Shown here: piece after piece, positions 27,052 through 33,743 of the stretch | How positions within the stretch are numbered: position 1 is the first letter of the stretch | Layout of the letters: the number at the start of each line of letters is the position of its first letter | From: Parvicella tangerina | GTDB taxonomy: Bacteria; Bacteroidota; Bacteroidia; Flavobacteriales_D; Parvicellaceae | Assembly (NCBI RefSeq): GCF_907165195.1 | Contig: NZ_OU015584.1 | Location: 1,240,001-1,304,000, forward strand | Direction of reading: 5' to 3' | DNA length: 64,000 nucleotides | Made by a program: the position numbers and the translations under genes | The notes under the pieces: model-generated | The model's database searches: none | The model's input: the letters and a program-made list of their open reading frames with translations, nothing else | Told to the model about the DNA's origin: nothing

Positions 27052-28185
27052 CTAGTTAGAGACGATTGATCTGATCTGTGAGAGCGCGTAATCAATCTCT
27101 TCAAGGGTATTGAACTTACTAAATGAAAATCGAATGGCTCTGCAGTCTGAAATACCTTTAATCAGAGGGATAACGTGTGAACCCTGATTGCTGCCTGAAG
27201 AACAAGCGCTTCCGCCTGAGGCTGCAACACCTTTAAGGTCAAGGTTGAAAAGGAAAAGATCGTCAATCAGTTTTTCAGGGAAGCAGAGGTTTAGAATTTT
27301 AGGAGAAGCAAGATTTTCTTCAATATTTCCAACAACTTGAACCTTGTTACTGATTTGCTCGATTCCTTTCAGAAAATGACTTTTCAACTTGATCAGGTGC
27401 GCTAGGTTTTGATCCATAGCTTCGACAGCTTTTTCTAGAGCTTTACTCATGCCGATGATACTGGCCACATTTTCTGTGCCAGCTCGGTGACCTCTTTCTT
27501 GACCACCTCCATGAATGAACGAGGATAGCCTCGAGATGTCACTGACGTAAATAAAACCCACGCCTTTCGGTCCGTGGAACTTATGTGCTGAACAAGTAGC
27601 AAAATCTACAAGAGAATCACTTAGGTTGATGGGCAAAGTACCTATGGATTGAACCGTATCGCTGTGAAATAAAACACCGTATCTTTTACAGATGCCTCCC
27701 ACTTTTTCAAGCGGCAAGATCGTTCCGATTTCATTATTGACATGCATTAAGGAGACAAGTGTGTTCTTTCCAGAGTACTTATTTAATAATAACTCTAGAT
27801 GTTCGAGTTCTACGTTGCCGTTGATATCTAAATTAACGTAGCTTATCTCGATCTCTTCAGTTATTTCAAGAGCTTCTAAAGTGTGAAGTACAGCGTGATG
27901 TTCAATTGGACTTGTGATAATATGCTTAACCCCTTTTCTAACAGCGCTATGTAATATGGTGTTATTAGCTTCAGTGCCACTTCCTGTAAAGATGATTTGA
28001 CCAGGTTGCACGTTCAGTACTTTTGCAATACTTCTCCTTGCAGATTCTACTCCGTTTTTTGCTGTTCTACCAAACGAATGCGTAGACGAAGGATTTCCGA
28101 AATGCTCCTTCAAAAAAGGCTCCATCGATTTCCAAACATCTTCATCTATTGGGGTGGTCGCAGCGTTATCTAGATATACTTTCAT
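27052..28185 (-). CDS. cysteine desulfurase (NifS/IscS-like)
   Basis: 377 residues, PLP enzyme. YLDNAATTPID start, CSAHKFHGPKGVGFIYV with the PLP Lys near residue 197, and active-site Cys in GGSACSSGSNQGSHVI near residue 320. Supplies sulfur for Fe-S clusters or tRNA thiolation. Stands 11 bp after glpK on the same strand and is probably co-transcribed with it; no isc/suf partners nearby. Confidence 0.9.
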   Translation of the reverse strand: MKVYLDNAATTPIDEDVWKSMEPFLKEHFGNPSSTHSFGRTAKNGVESARRSIAKVLNVQPGQIIFTGSGTEANNTILHSAVRKGVKHIITSPIEHHAVLHTLEALEITEEIEISYVNLDINGNVELEHLELLLNKYSGKNTLVSLMHVNNEIGTILPLEKVGGICKRYGVLFHSDTVQSIGTLPINLSDSLVDFATCSAHKFHGPKGVGFIYVSDISRLSSFIHGGGQERGHRAGTENVASIIGMSKALEKAVEAMDQNLAHLIKLKSHFLKGIEQISNKVQVVGNIEENLASPKILNLCFPEKLIDDLFLFNLDLKGVAASGGSACSSGSNQGSHVIPLIKGISDCRAIRFSFSKFNTLEEIDYALSQIRSIVSN

Positions 28186-28196
28186 GGTTTTATCAT

Positions 28197-29672
28197 TTAA
28201 TCAACCCAATTCTTCACACGTTCAATGGCTTTATTCCATTTCTGAACTTTTTGTTCTACCACATTGTTTTCCATTTGAGGATTAAAAACTCGCTCAGATT
28301 TACGAATGTTTACCAGATCGTTTAAGGTCCACAGACCAACTTCAATTCCAGCCAGAAATGCAGCTCCTAAGGCTGTTGATTCCTTGCAAACGGGCCTGTC
28401 AATTGGTTTGTTCAAGACATCAGATTGAAATTGCATAAGGAAATTGTTGCTACTTGCGCCACCATCTACGTTCAAAGATGCAAGGTCGATCTTTGAGTCC
28501 TTAGTCATTGCTAAAAGTACATCTCTCACTTGTAGTGCAAGTGATTCGAGGGTTGCTTTAGTGATCTCAGCTCTTCCGGTATCGCGGGTTATCCCCAGTA
28601 TAGCTCCTCTTGCGAACATATCCCAGTATGGGGCTCCTAAACCAGCAAATGCGGGTACTACAATTAATTCAGAAGTATCACCAGCGGAAAGAGCAAGAGC
28701 TTCTGATTCAGAAGCATCGTTTAAGATCTTTAATCCATCTCTAAGCCACTGAATTGCAGCTCCTGCAACAAAAACACTTCCTTCGAGAGCGTAGGTAGTT
28801 TCTTTCCCGATTCTCCAGCCTACGGTGCTTAATAGTCCACTATTACTGGCTACAGGCTTTTTGCCAGTATTAAGGAGCATAAAGCAACCTGTACCATACG
28901 TGTTTTTTGCTTGTCCCTCTGTAAAACAACACTGACCAAATAAAGCGGCTTGCTGGTCCCCAATGGCACTGCAAATAGGAATCGCTAAGCCTTCAACAAG
29001 AGTTGAACCATATTGGTCTGAAGAGTTCATGACTTTTGGTAGGGTATGAGCAGGTATTCCAAAAATATCCAGAAGTTCTTGCTTCCAGGAAAGTTCGTGA
29101 ATATCAAAAAGCATCGTTCGAGAAGCATTGCTCACATCAGTAGCATGCGTCATACCGTCAGTAAGGTTCCAGATTAACCAAGAGTCGATGGTGCCAAAAG
29201 CAAGATCTTGTGCTTCTGCGAGTTGACTTGCTTCTTCCACATTGTCAAGAATCCATTTTGCTTTACTCCCAGAGAAATAGGAGTCCACGATTAGACCTGT
29301 ACTTTTTTTGATGAGATCACCATAACTTTCTTTAATAGTTCTGCAAAAGTCAGATGTTCTGGTGTCTTGCCACACAATCGCGTTATAGATGGCTTTTCCT
29401 GTAGACTTTTGCCAAGCAACGATGGTTTCCCGTTGATTGGTGATTCCCAAAGCGATCACTTCCCCGTCTAGTTTCTTTGAATGGTGAATCACCTCTCTTA
29501 GCGTCTCCATTTGTGTCGAAATGATTTCGTTAGGGTCATGTTCAACCCATCCAGACTTGGGAAAAAACTGCTTGAATTCTTTTTGAGCCACATAGACTTC
29601 CTCTCCTTTAGAATTAAAAAGAATGCTCCTTGAGCTTGTTGTTCCCTGATCTAAGCTGATGATAAACTTCAT
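28197..29672 (-). CDS. glpK: glycerol kinase
   Basis: 491 residues, full length. MKFIISLDQGTTSSRSILF, the AYNAIVWQDTRT block, FAGLGAPYWDMFARGAILG and VDGGASSNNFLMQFQSD are diagnostic of the FGGY kinase GlpK, which makes sn-glycerol 3-phosphate. The coding sequence is intact, but a transposon is inserted with its target duplication beginning four bases upstream of the ATG, so the native 5' region (now at 33592 onward) has been separated from the gene. Confidence 0.95.
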   Translation of the reverse strand: MKFIISLDQGTTSSRSILFNSKGEEVYVAQKEFKQFFPKSGWVEHDPNEIISTQMETLREVIHHSKKLDGEVIALGITNQRETIVAWQKSTGKAIYNAIVWQDTRTSDFCRTIKESYGDLIKKSTGLIVDSYFSGSKAKWILDNVEEASQLAEAQDLAFGTIDSWLIWNLTDGMTHATDVSNASRTMLFDIHELSWKQELLDIFGIPAHTLPKVMNSSDQYGSTLVEGLAIPICSAIGDQQAALFGQCCFTEGQAKNTYGTGCFMLLNTGKKPVASNSGLLSTVGWRIGKETTYALEGSVFVAGAAIQWLRDGLKILNDASESEALALSAGDTSELIVVPAFAGLGAPYWDMFARGAILGITRDTGRAEITKATLESLALQVRDVLLAMTKDSKIDLASLNVDGGASSNNFLMQFQSDVLNKPIDRPVCKESTALGAAFLAGIEVGLWTLNDLVNIRKSERVFNPQMENNVVEQKVQKWNKAIERVKNWVD

Positions 29673-29675
29673 TTT

Positions 29676-29683
29676 TTATTTTA
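29676..29683. repeat. 8-bp target-site duplication, left copy
   Basis: TTATTTTA immediately outside the left inverted repeat, repeated exactly at 33584-33591. Eight bp is the length expected for IS1595-family insertions; the A/T-only sequence makes chance agreement more likely than usual. Confidence 0.8.
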
Positions 29684-29710
29684 AGCACTGTTCTAAAATA
29701 GTGGTGATTT
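29684..29710 (+). repeat. left terminal inverted repeat
   Basis: 27 bp, outer end AGCACTGTTC, inner end GTGGTGATTT; identical to the reverse complement of 33557-33583. On the minus strand it contains TATTTTAG, one mismatch from the -7 consensus, pointing outward at glpK. Confidence 0.92.
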
Positions 29711-30251
29711 AAAAAAAATATTCAAAAAAAATAAACTTTTAGTTTGAATGGAATATAAAAAAGTGTTCCTCCCCATTCAACTCCAAAATGGTTTATGATT
29801 GTACTATCAATCAATGGAGGAAGACCGTCAGAACAAATGTTTTACTAGTGTTCATTTGTTCAGATAGTCAACTCAAACTATCTTATCGTTTAGAGTCAAG
29901 GTATCTAATAATGTAATACACTATTAAATTACCTAAAACGATAGATATAATTTGAATCACGAAAGTAATCCATATCATTTGTTTTAGATTATTTTTATGG
30001 GAGTTTCACCCTACTGACATCTTAGGAACAACAGAGTTGAAGGTCTTACGACCTAAATGACCTAAGATGTTCAGTCTATGGGTTCAAGATAGTTAAATAA
30101 TTTGGATAATATCAATAACAGATAATATAAAATAGGTAACGAAATAGATGGAAGTAGTTGTAAGAAAGGAGACACCGTAGAGAGAGAGAGGAGATAAAGA
30201 AAACTAAACGGGGAACGTTCACGTCATTGATAAACAATCTATTTCTAAGGA
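29711..30251. other. non-coding left end of the transposon with nested inverted repeats
   Basis: Apart from one 31-codon ORF this 541-bp stretch holds no gene I can support. It contains three strong inverted repeats: TTCCTCC..ATT / AATGGAGGAA (29766-29822, two-base bulge), GAACAAATG / CATTTGTTC (29831-29861), and CTGACATCTTAGG / CCTAAGATGTTCAG (30013-30073, one bulge) with an inner AGGTC-TTAC-GACCT hairpin. The third would form a long two-way stem in RNA. No promoter pattern is clear. It may encode a structured RNA or a 5' leader for the small ORF. Confidence 0.5.
29883..29978 (-). CDS. 31-residue single-span membrane peptide
   Basis: Starts MIWITFVIQI and ends VYYIIRYLDSKR: one hydrophobic helix with a short basic tail. 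This plan (one span, then YY-x3-W/Y-LD and a basic end) recalls small membrane peptides and holin-like or type I toxins, but no family is certain. It lies 35 bp downstream of the large hairpin at 30013-30073 when read on the minus strand. Too short for statistical gene calling. Confidence 0.4.
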   Translation of the reverse strand: MIWITFVIQIISIVLGNLIVYYIIRYLDSKR

Positions 30252-30473
30252 TTACTCATCAATTTGTTTCAAAACTTCACTCATCTTAACGTTTTGAGTA
30301 TCACAAATCTGTTTGAACTTTTGGAGTGATAAGTTATATTTTTCTTGTTGGATCAAACGGATTGTTTTTTCATCTATCCCACATGAAATTGCAAAGTCTC
30401 TATTTGACTTGTATTTAGGTCGAAAATTCTTATAAATGTATCGACATAATTTGATTGTAAATTCATTCTCCAC
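30252..30473 (-). CDS. small XRE-like helix-turn-helix regulator
   Basis: 73 residues. Helix-turn-helix pattern in SNRDFAISCGIDEKTIRLIQQEKYNLSLQKFKQICDT, typical of Cro/C1-type DNA-binding proteins. GTG start at 30473; no in-frame ATG. Divergent from the 30569 gene, and the shared 95-bp intergenic region holds two GGAA..ATATTCC palindromes that are plausible operators. Probably controls the transposon cargo genes. Confidence 0.72.
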   Translation of the reverse strand: MENEFTIKLCRYIYKNFRPKYKSNRDFAISCGIDEKTIRLIQQEKYNLSLQKFKQICDTQNVKMSEVLKQIDE

Positions 30474-30508
30474 ATATCAAAAATGATGAAGTGGTTGATT
30501 TTAACTGC

Positions 30509-30539
30509 GGAATATATTCCGTTATTCGGAAAATATTCC
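30509..30539. promoter_or_regulatory. two tandem operator-like palindromes
   Basis: GGAATATATTCC (perfect 12-bp palindrome, 30509-30520) and GGAAAATATTCC (30528-30539), centres 19 bp apart, roughly two helical turns. They lie between the divergent HTH gene and the 30569 gene. Confidence 0.6.
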
Positions 30540-30568
30540 TAATTTTGGGTCGAATAAAAACAATAACT

Positions 30569-30712
30569 ATGAAAACTTACACAATCAAAATTAAAGTACC
30601 AGGAACGTATTACACCGTTAATGTTAAGTCCGGTTCAGAATCAGGTGCAATTGAAGAAGTAAAGAAGAAATACCCCAAAATGATTTCTGTTGAATCCATT
30701 AAATCAAAATAA
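30569..30712 (+). CDS. small transposon-borne protein of unknown function
   Basis: 47 residues (MKTYTIKIKVPGTYYTVNVK ...), basic, predicted beta-beta-alpha. The end EEVKKKYPKMISVESIKSK resembles short phage or plasmid proteins of the form beta-strand pair plus helix. ATG 30569 was chosen because the upstream GTG reading would cross the operator palindromes. Followed 4 bp later by the lipoprotein gene. Confidence 0.55.
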   Translation: MKTYTIKIKVPGTYYTVNVKSGSESGAIEEVKKKYPKMISVESIKSK

Positions 30713-30716
30713 AAAT

Positions 30717-31112
30717 ATGAAAAAACTAATTTACATTACTTTATTAGGGATTACAATAGGATCATGTAGTTCTGATGTAGAATTAAATGGTGTCTGGGAA
30801 AACTCTGACTATGATCAACTGAATCTGACAATTAAAGAAGTAGCGGACAACAAACTTCATGTATCGGGTAGATATTACAATGATGTAGTAACTAAATTGA
30901 ATAAACCGACTGAAAACAAGATTTTTGAAATTGAAGGTGAATTTACTGTTGTTGATAAAGAGGAAAAAACGTATGAGTACATAAAAAAGGGAACGTGTGA
31001 TATTTGTCCAGACAAACACTACTTCATAGATATAGAAGATGACTATTTATTGTTATACAAAGTCAATAAAAAAGGAGAGAAAGGATTTGAAAACACTTAC
31101 CAAAAAAAGTGA
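30717..31112 (+). CDS. small lipoprotein on the transposon
   Basis: 131 residues. Signal MKKLIYITLLGITIGSCSS with a lipobox Cys at 17; mature part starts ELNGVWENSDYDQLNLTI and continues with alternating beta-strands, a lipocalin-like style, and a late TCDICP Cys pair. Function unknown. It stands behind the 47-residue gene, so the two are probably co-transcribed. Confidence 0.65.
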   Translation: MKKLIYITLLGITIGSCSSDVELNGVWENSDYDQLNLTIKEVADNKLHVSGRYYNDVVTKLNKPTENKIFEIEGEFTVVDKEEKTYEYIKKGTCDICPDKHYFIDIEDDYLLLYKVNKKGEKGFENTYQKK

Positions 31113-31138
31113 TATACACACTAAAATAATTTGTGTAT

Positions 31139-31402
31139 ATGTCAAAACTATTTAATTTTCTGAGATCAATTTTCAGTAAAAAGAAACCCATGTTATCAGA
31201 TAACGAAATTAGAAGTATCAAAGGAAAACTAACTTCAATTCAAACCCTTTTAGAAGGGAAAATAGACGATTTAGATAATGAACTATTAGGGACAAAATAT
31301 AATATGTTAAAAGACCTTTTAGATCTACCTGTTAAAACTTTGGAAGATATTAAATTAACCCAGGATAACATCAATCGGAGAATAAGACGGTTTGGGGAAT
31401 AG
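31139..31402 (+). CDS. small helical transposon protein, intact paralogue of the broken gene at 33264
   Basis: 87 residues: MSKLFNFLRSIFSKKK, a basic amphipathic lead, then helices (LSDNEIRSIKGKLTSIQTLL ... LEDIKLTQDNINRRIRRF). It aligns along its full length with the frameshifted gene at 33264-33537 (FLRSIF-KK/IRTIFKK, LSDNEI/FSDQEI, NELLGTKYNML/RELLTGYKNL). Function unknown. Its stop directly abuts that of the convergent 56-residue gene. Confidence 0.6.
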   Translation: MSKLFNFLRSIFSKKKPMLSDNEIRSIKGKLTSIQTLLEGKIDDLDNELLGTKYNMLKDLLDLPVKTLEDIKLTQDNINRRIRRFGE

Positions 31403-31573
31403 TTACTTCTTGTAAGTCTTTCTAAATCGTTCTTTTCGAATTTGTATTTTTTTGATCTGGAGTTTTAGTTTTTCGATTTCTATATCAAATATCGTTAATG
31501 TCCGACTGTAAATATCATTATCAGTCGATAGTTTTTCTCTTAACTTATTAATTCGATTTTGAATGTCTTTCAT
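31403..31573 (-). CDS. 56-residue coiled-coil protein on the transposon
   Basis: ATG at 31573 immediately after the stop of the 62-residue gene; 56 residues starting MKDIQNRINKLREKLSTDND and ending RFRKTYKK. Almost wholly helical and strongly basic with heptad-like spacing. No family recognised. Its stop codon abuts that of the convergent gene at 31402. Confidence 0.5.
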   Translation of the reverse strand: MKDIQNRINKLREKLSTDNDIYSRTLTIFDIEIEKLKLQIKKIQIRKERFRKTYKK

Positions 31574-31762
31574 CTAAATTTTAGGTGACTCTCTATTTTC
31601 ATCATATTCTCGTTTAGTTTCATCCTCATACGTTGATTTTAAGATTTCTTTTTCGTGTTTCGGAATATGTTCCCACTCCTTTGACATCTGTAATTCTTGA
31701 TAGGTTAAATACAGATTAGAAGAATCATTTTCAAATAATTTATATGGTATTAAATACTTCAT
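31574..31762 (-). CDS. small phage-like protein with MKYLIPYKLFE start
   Basis: 62 residues, very polar and acidic after the first 11. The N terminus MKYLIPYKLFEND is shared in pattern with the 97-residue gene at 32910 (MKYIKEYRLFEKM) and resembles the start of many short phage-encoded proteins. Function unknown. Adjacent, without a gap, to the coiled-coil gene. Confidence 0.5.
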   Translation of the reverse strand: MKYLIPYKLFENDSSNLYLTYQELQMSKEWEHIPKHEKEILKSTYEDETKREYDENRESPKI

Positions 31763-31795
31763 ACCCTATATATTATCTCTGAGAATCAAACATTT

Positions 31796-32869
31796 CTAAA
31801 TACTGAAAGAATTTACAAAATTCCAGTATGAGTTTTCTATTTTGGAGAATCGTACTTGTGTAGAGTCGTCTTTAAGACTTTTCTTTATAAAATCTTCCAC
31901 TTTATTATCTGAATCAAGTATAAACTTCAATACTTTGAAATAATTCAAATAGTTGTTCAAATACTTAGTTGAAACTGAACTGAAACTACTCTTAATCCAT
32001 GATTTAAAACGACCATCCGTATTATTCAATGTGTTAAGATGGAATGTTCCTCTTGACCATTCCTTTCTTCTTATATTTAAGGATTCATGATCAAATCCGT
32101 ACATTTGAAGTAAATTGTAAGATTTACATTCGTCAGTAACAAAAATATTATCAGTATTAAATCGACTAACAAACTTATCGTTTAGACAATACCCAAGACT
32201 CTTAATTGAAATCTTACCTATTTTTAGAAGTCCTGTTTCAATAGTTCCATAACGATCAATACAGAGTAAAAAAGATACCTGATCATTACTAATACCTCGT
32301 TTTCTTTTCTTCTTTAGTCTAAATGATTGACGATTACCATGTCTATTAATTCCTATAATAGTTCGTCTTTTTTCTTCAATAAACCCTGTTTTACGTCCTT
32401 TTTGATTAAATCTCATTTGAACATCGTCCATTTCAACGATACCCTTAAATTCTTTAGAATCTATATTTTCTATACTTGAAAGTAATTTATGTCTCCAATC
32501 AAATACAGTTTGAATACTTAAACCTAACTTCTTTGATATATCTCGAATTGAAAAAGATTGTAGGGTCATATCAATAAAACTACCCCACAACTCCTTCTTA
32601 TGAATTCTATGAACACAAGTACCAGTTAATAGACCAAACCCCTTTCCACAAGACTTACAAACGTATTTTTGTTTATCCTTATACTTTCCGTTTTTATATA
32701 TATCTTCAGATTTACAATGTGGACAGTTTGGTCTACCATCAATATGACCAGAACGATGAAACATCAAATCTTCTCCAAGAACTTTCCTTCTTATTTCCTC
32801 AACATATTGAAGACGTTCTTCAATGGTCATGTATTTGGTGTCTTGTTGTATGTTTTTTAATATTCTCAT
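31796..32869 (-). CDS. IS1595-family (ISXO2-like) transposase
   Basis: 357 residues, intact. N-terminal zinc ribbon with Cys49-x2-Cys52 and Cys71-x2-Cys74 (CPHC ... CKSC), an HTH-like segment (LGLSIQTVFDWRHKLL), then the DDE-type core: Asp in VEMDDVQ near 148, Asp246 in VTDECKSY, and the FHLNTLNNTDGRFKSW block with H277 and following Asn residues that replaces the third acidic residue in this family. C-terminal VSTKYLNNYLNYF is typical. Moves the element using the 27-bp ends. Confidence 0.9.
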   Translation of the reverse strand: MRILKNIQQDTKYMTIEERLQYVEEIRRKVLGEDLMFHRSGHIDGRPNCPHCKSEDIYKNGKYKDKQKYVCKSCGKGFGLLTGTCVHRIHKKELWGSFIDMTLQSFSIRDISKKLGLSIQTVFDWRHKLLSSIENIDSKEFKGIVEMDDVQMRFNQKGRKTGFIEEKRRTIIGINRHGNRQSFRLKKKRKRGISNDQVSFLLCIDRYGTIETGLLKIGKISIKSLGYCLNDKFVSRFNTDNIFVTDECKSYNLLQMYGFDHESLNIRRKEWSRGTFHLNTLNNTDGRFKSWIKSSFSSVSTKYLNNYLNYFKVLKFILDSDNKVEDFIKKSLKDDSTQVRFSKIENSYWNFVNSFSI

Positions 32870-32909
32870 ACAACTAAGTAACGGATTTACTACGTAAAAT
32901 AGTTACGTT

Positions 32910-33203
32910 CTACTCAGATTTAGGATCAATGTTATACTTATCATTCATATTCTTTCTGAATTGATATAATTCATCATCTTTTATGTCATTTCCTTCAAAA
33001 TCTTCTCCCCAAATATATATCCATCGTTCTTCTTCAGTAAGACCCTTTTCTTGTAATTTCTTATCAAGATCATCACAAACAAAACCTATAACATCTATCA
33101 TTTCGTCTTCACTTAGTTTAGATGTCATTTTCATAAGATTCTTTAACCTATCCTTACTAATTCCCATTTTCTCAAATAATCTATACTCTTTAATATATTT
33201 CAT
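32910..33203 (-). CDS. small phage-like protein with MKYIKEYRLFE start
   Basis: 97 residues, acidic and helical: MKYIKEYRLFEKMGISKDRL ... EERWIYIWGEDFEGND. The first 11 residues share their pattern with the 62-residue gene on the other side of the transposase; the rest does not obviously align. ATG start; divergent from the frameshifted gene at 33264. Function unknown. Confidence 0.5.
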   Translation of the reverse strand: MKYIKEYRLFEKMGISKDRLKNLMKMTSKLSEDEMIDVIGFVCDDLDKKLQEKGLTEEERWIYIWGEDFEGNDIKDDELYQFRKNMNDKYNIDPKSE

Positions 33204-33263
33204 AAACTATATATTAAACAAATCAGTTCAGAAATGATATATACTCTAAAATCAGGTATTGAG

Positions 33264-33537
33264 ATGTTAGATTATATAAGAACCATATTTAAGAAGTTAT
33301 TTCTAAAGAATAGAATTATGTTTTCGGATCAAGAAATTATCAACTTTAAAAATCAGTTCAATCATATACAAACAAGACTCAATGTTGTTAGTGGACAAGT
33401 TAATAAATAGAGAATTATTGACAGGATATAAGAACTTGGAAAGAACGATACAACATTCATCCGAAATATTAGATGAAATACAACAAGTCCAAAATGACTT
33501 AAACGAAACTAACATTCAACGTTTTGATGAATTTTAG
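33264..33537 (+). pseudogene. frameshifted paralogue of the 31139 gene
   Basis: Reading from ATG 33264 gives 48 codons (MLDYIRTIFKKLFLKN ... SGQVNK) and then TAG at 33408. Dropping one A from the AAA at 33405-33407 continues the frame as NRELLTGYKNLERTI ... IQRFDEF to TAG 33535-33537, which aligns with the second half of the 31139 gene product. A one-base insertion in an A run therefore broke it, or a sequencing error or programmed slip is involved. Confidence 0.65.
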
Positions 33538-33556
33538 GATAATTTGGTAGTTAATA

Positions 33557-33583
33557 AAATCACCACTATTTTAGAACAGTGCT
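33557..33583 (-). repeat. right terminal inverted repeat
   Basis: Exact reverse complement of the left repeat over 27 bp. Outward on the plus strand TATTTTAG is preceded by TTTG with 20 bp between, close to a Bacteroidota promoter. Confidence 0.92.
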
Positions 33584-33591
33584 TTATTTTA
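33584..33591. repeat. 8-bp target-site duplication, right copy
   Basis: TTATTTTA, identical to 29676-29683. Beyond it lies the displaced native region that formerly preceded glpK. Confidence 0.8.
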
Positions 33592-33678
33592 TAAAAGGCA
33601 ACCTTGGTTTTACGTGTTCGTCAAAGATGTAAAGAATACAATAATTAAGTGTCGTTTGTTGGAATAAAGTTATGTTTT

Positions 33679-33711
33679 TTGACCGTTTAGGTTAAGTCTC
33701 TGTTAATTTTG
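33679..33711 (+). promoter_or_regulatory. promoter of the type-B surface protein gene
   Basis: TTG at 33679-33681, 22-bp spacer, perfect -7 TAATTTTG at 33704-33711; ATG follows at 33744. It lies outside the transposon, so this gene kept its own promoter. Confidence 0.6.
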
Positions 33712-33743
33712 CATAGCAATTAGAAACTTACTAATTAAAGATA

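Larger units (their letters stand above)
29684..33583. mobile_element. IS1595-family transposon with passenger genes
   Basis: A 3.9-kb unit bounded by 27-bp perfect inverted repeats (29684-29710 and 33557-33583, outer end AGCACTGTTC) and flanked by the 8-bp repeat TTATTTTA. It encodes one intact ISXO2/IS1595-type transposase at 31796-32869 and several unrelated small genes. The content is visibly A+T-richer than the neighbours and codons differ in style. IS1595 members with passenger genes are known; this cargo is not one I recognise. Intact ends, a perfect duplication and an intact transposase suggest a recent insertion. Confidence 0.9.

Noticed and set aside
32669-32860. Plus-strand frame within the transposase
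   Set aside because: Antisense to the zinc-ribbon region of an intact transposase and without a recognisable pattern.
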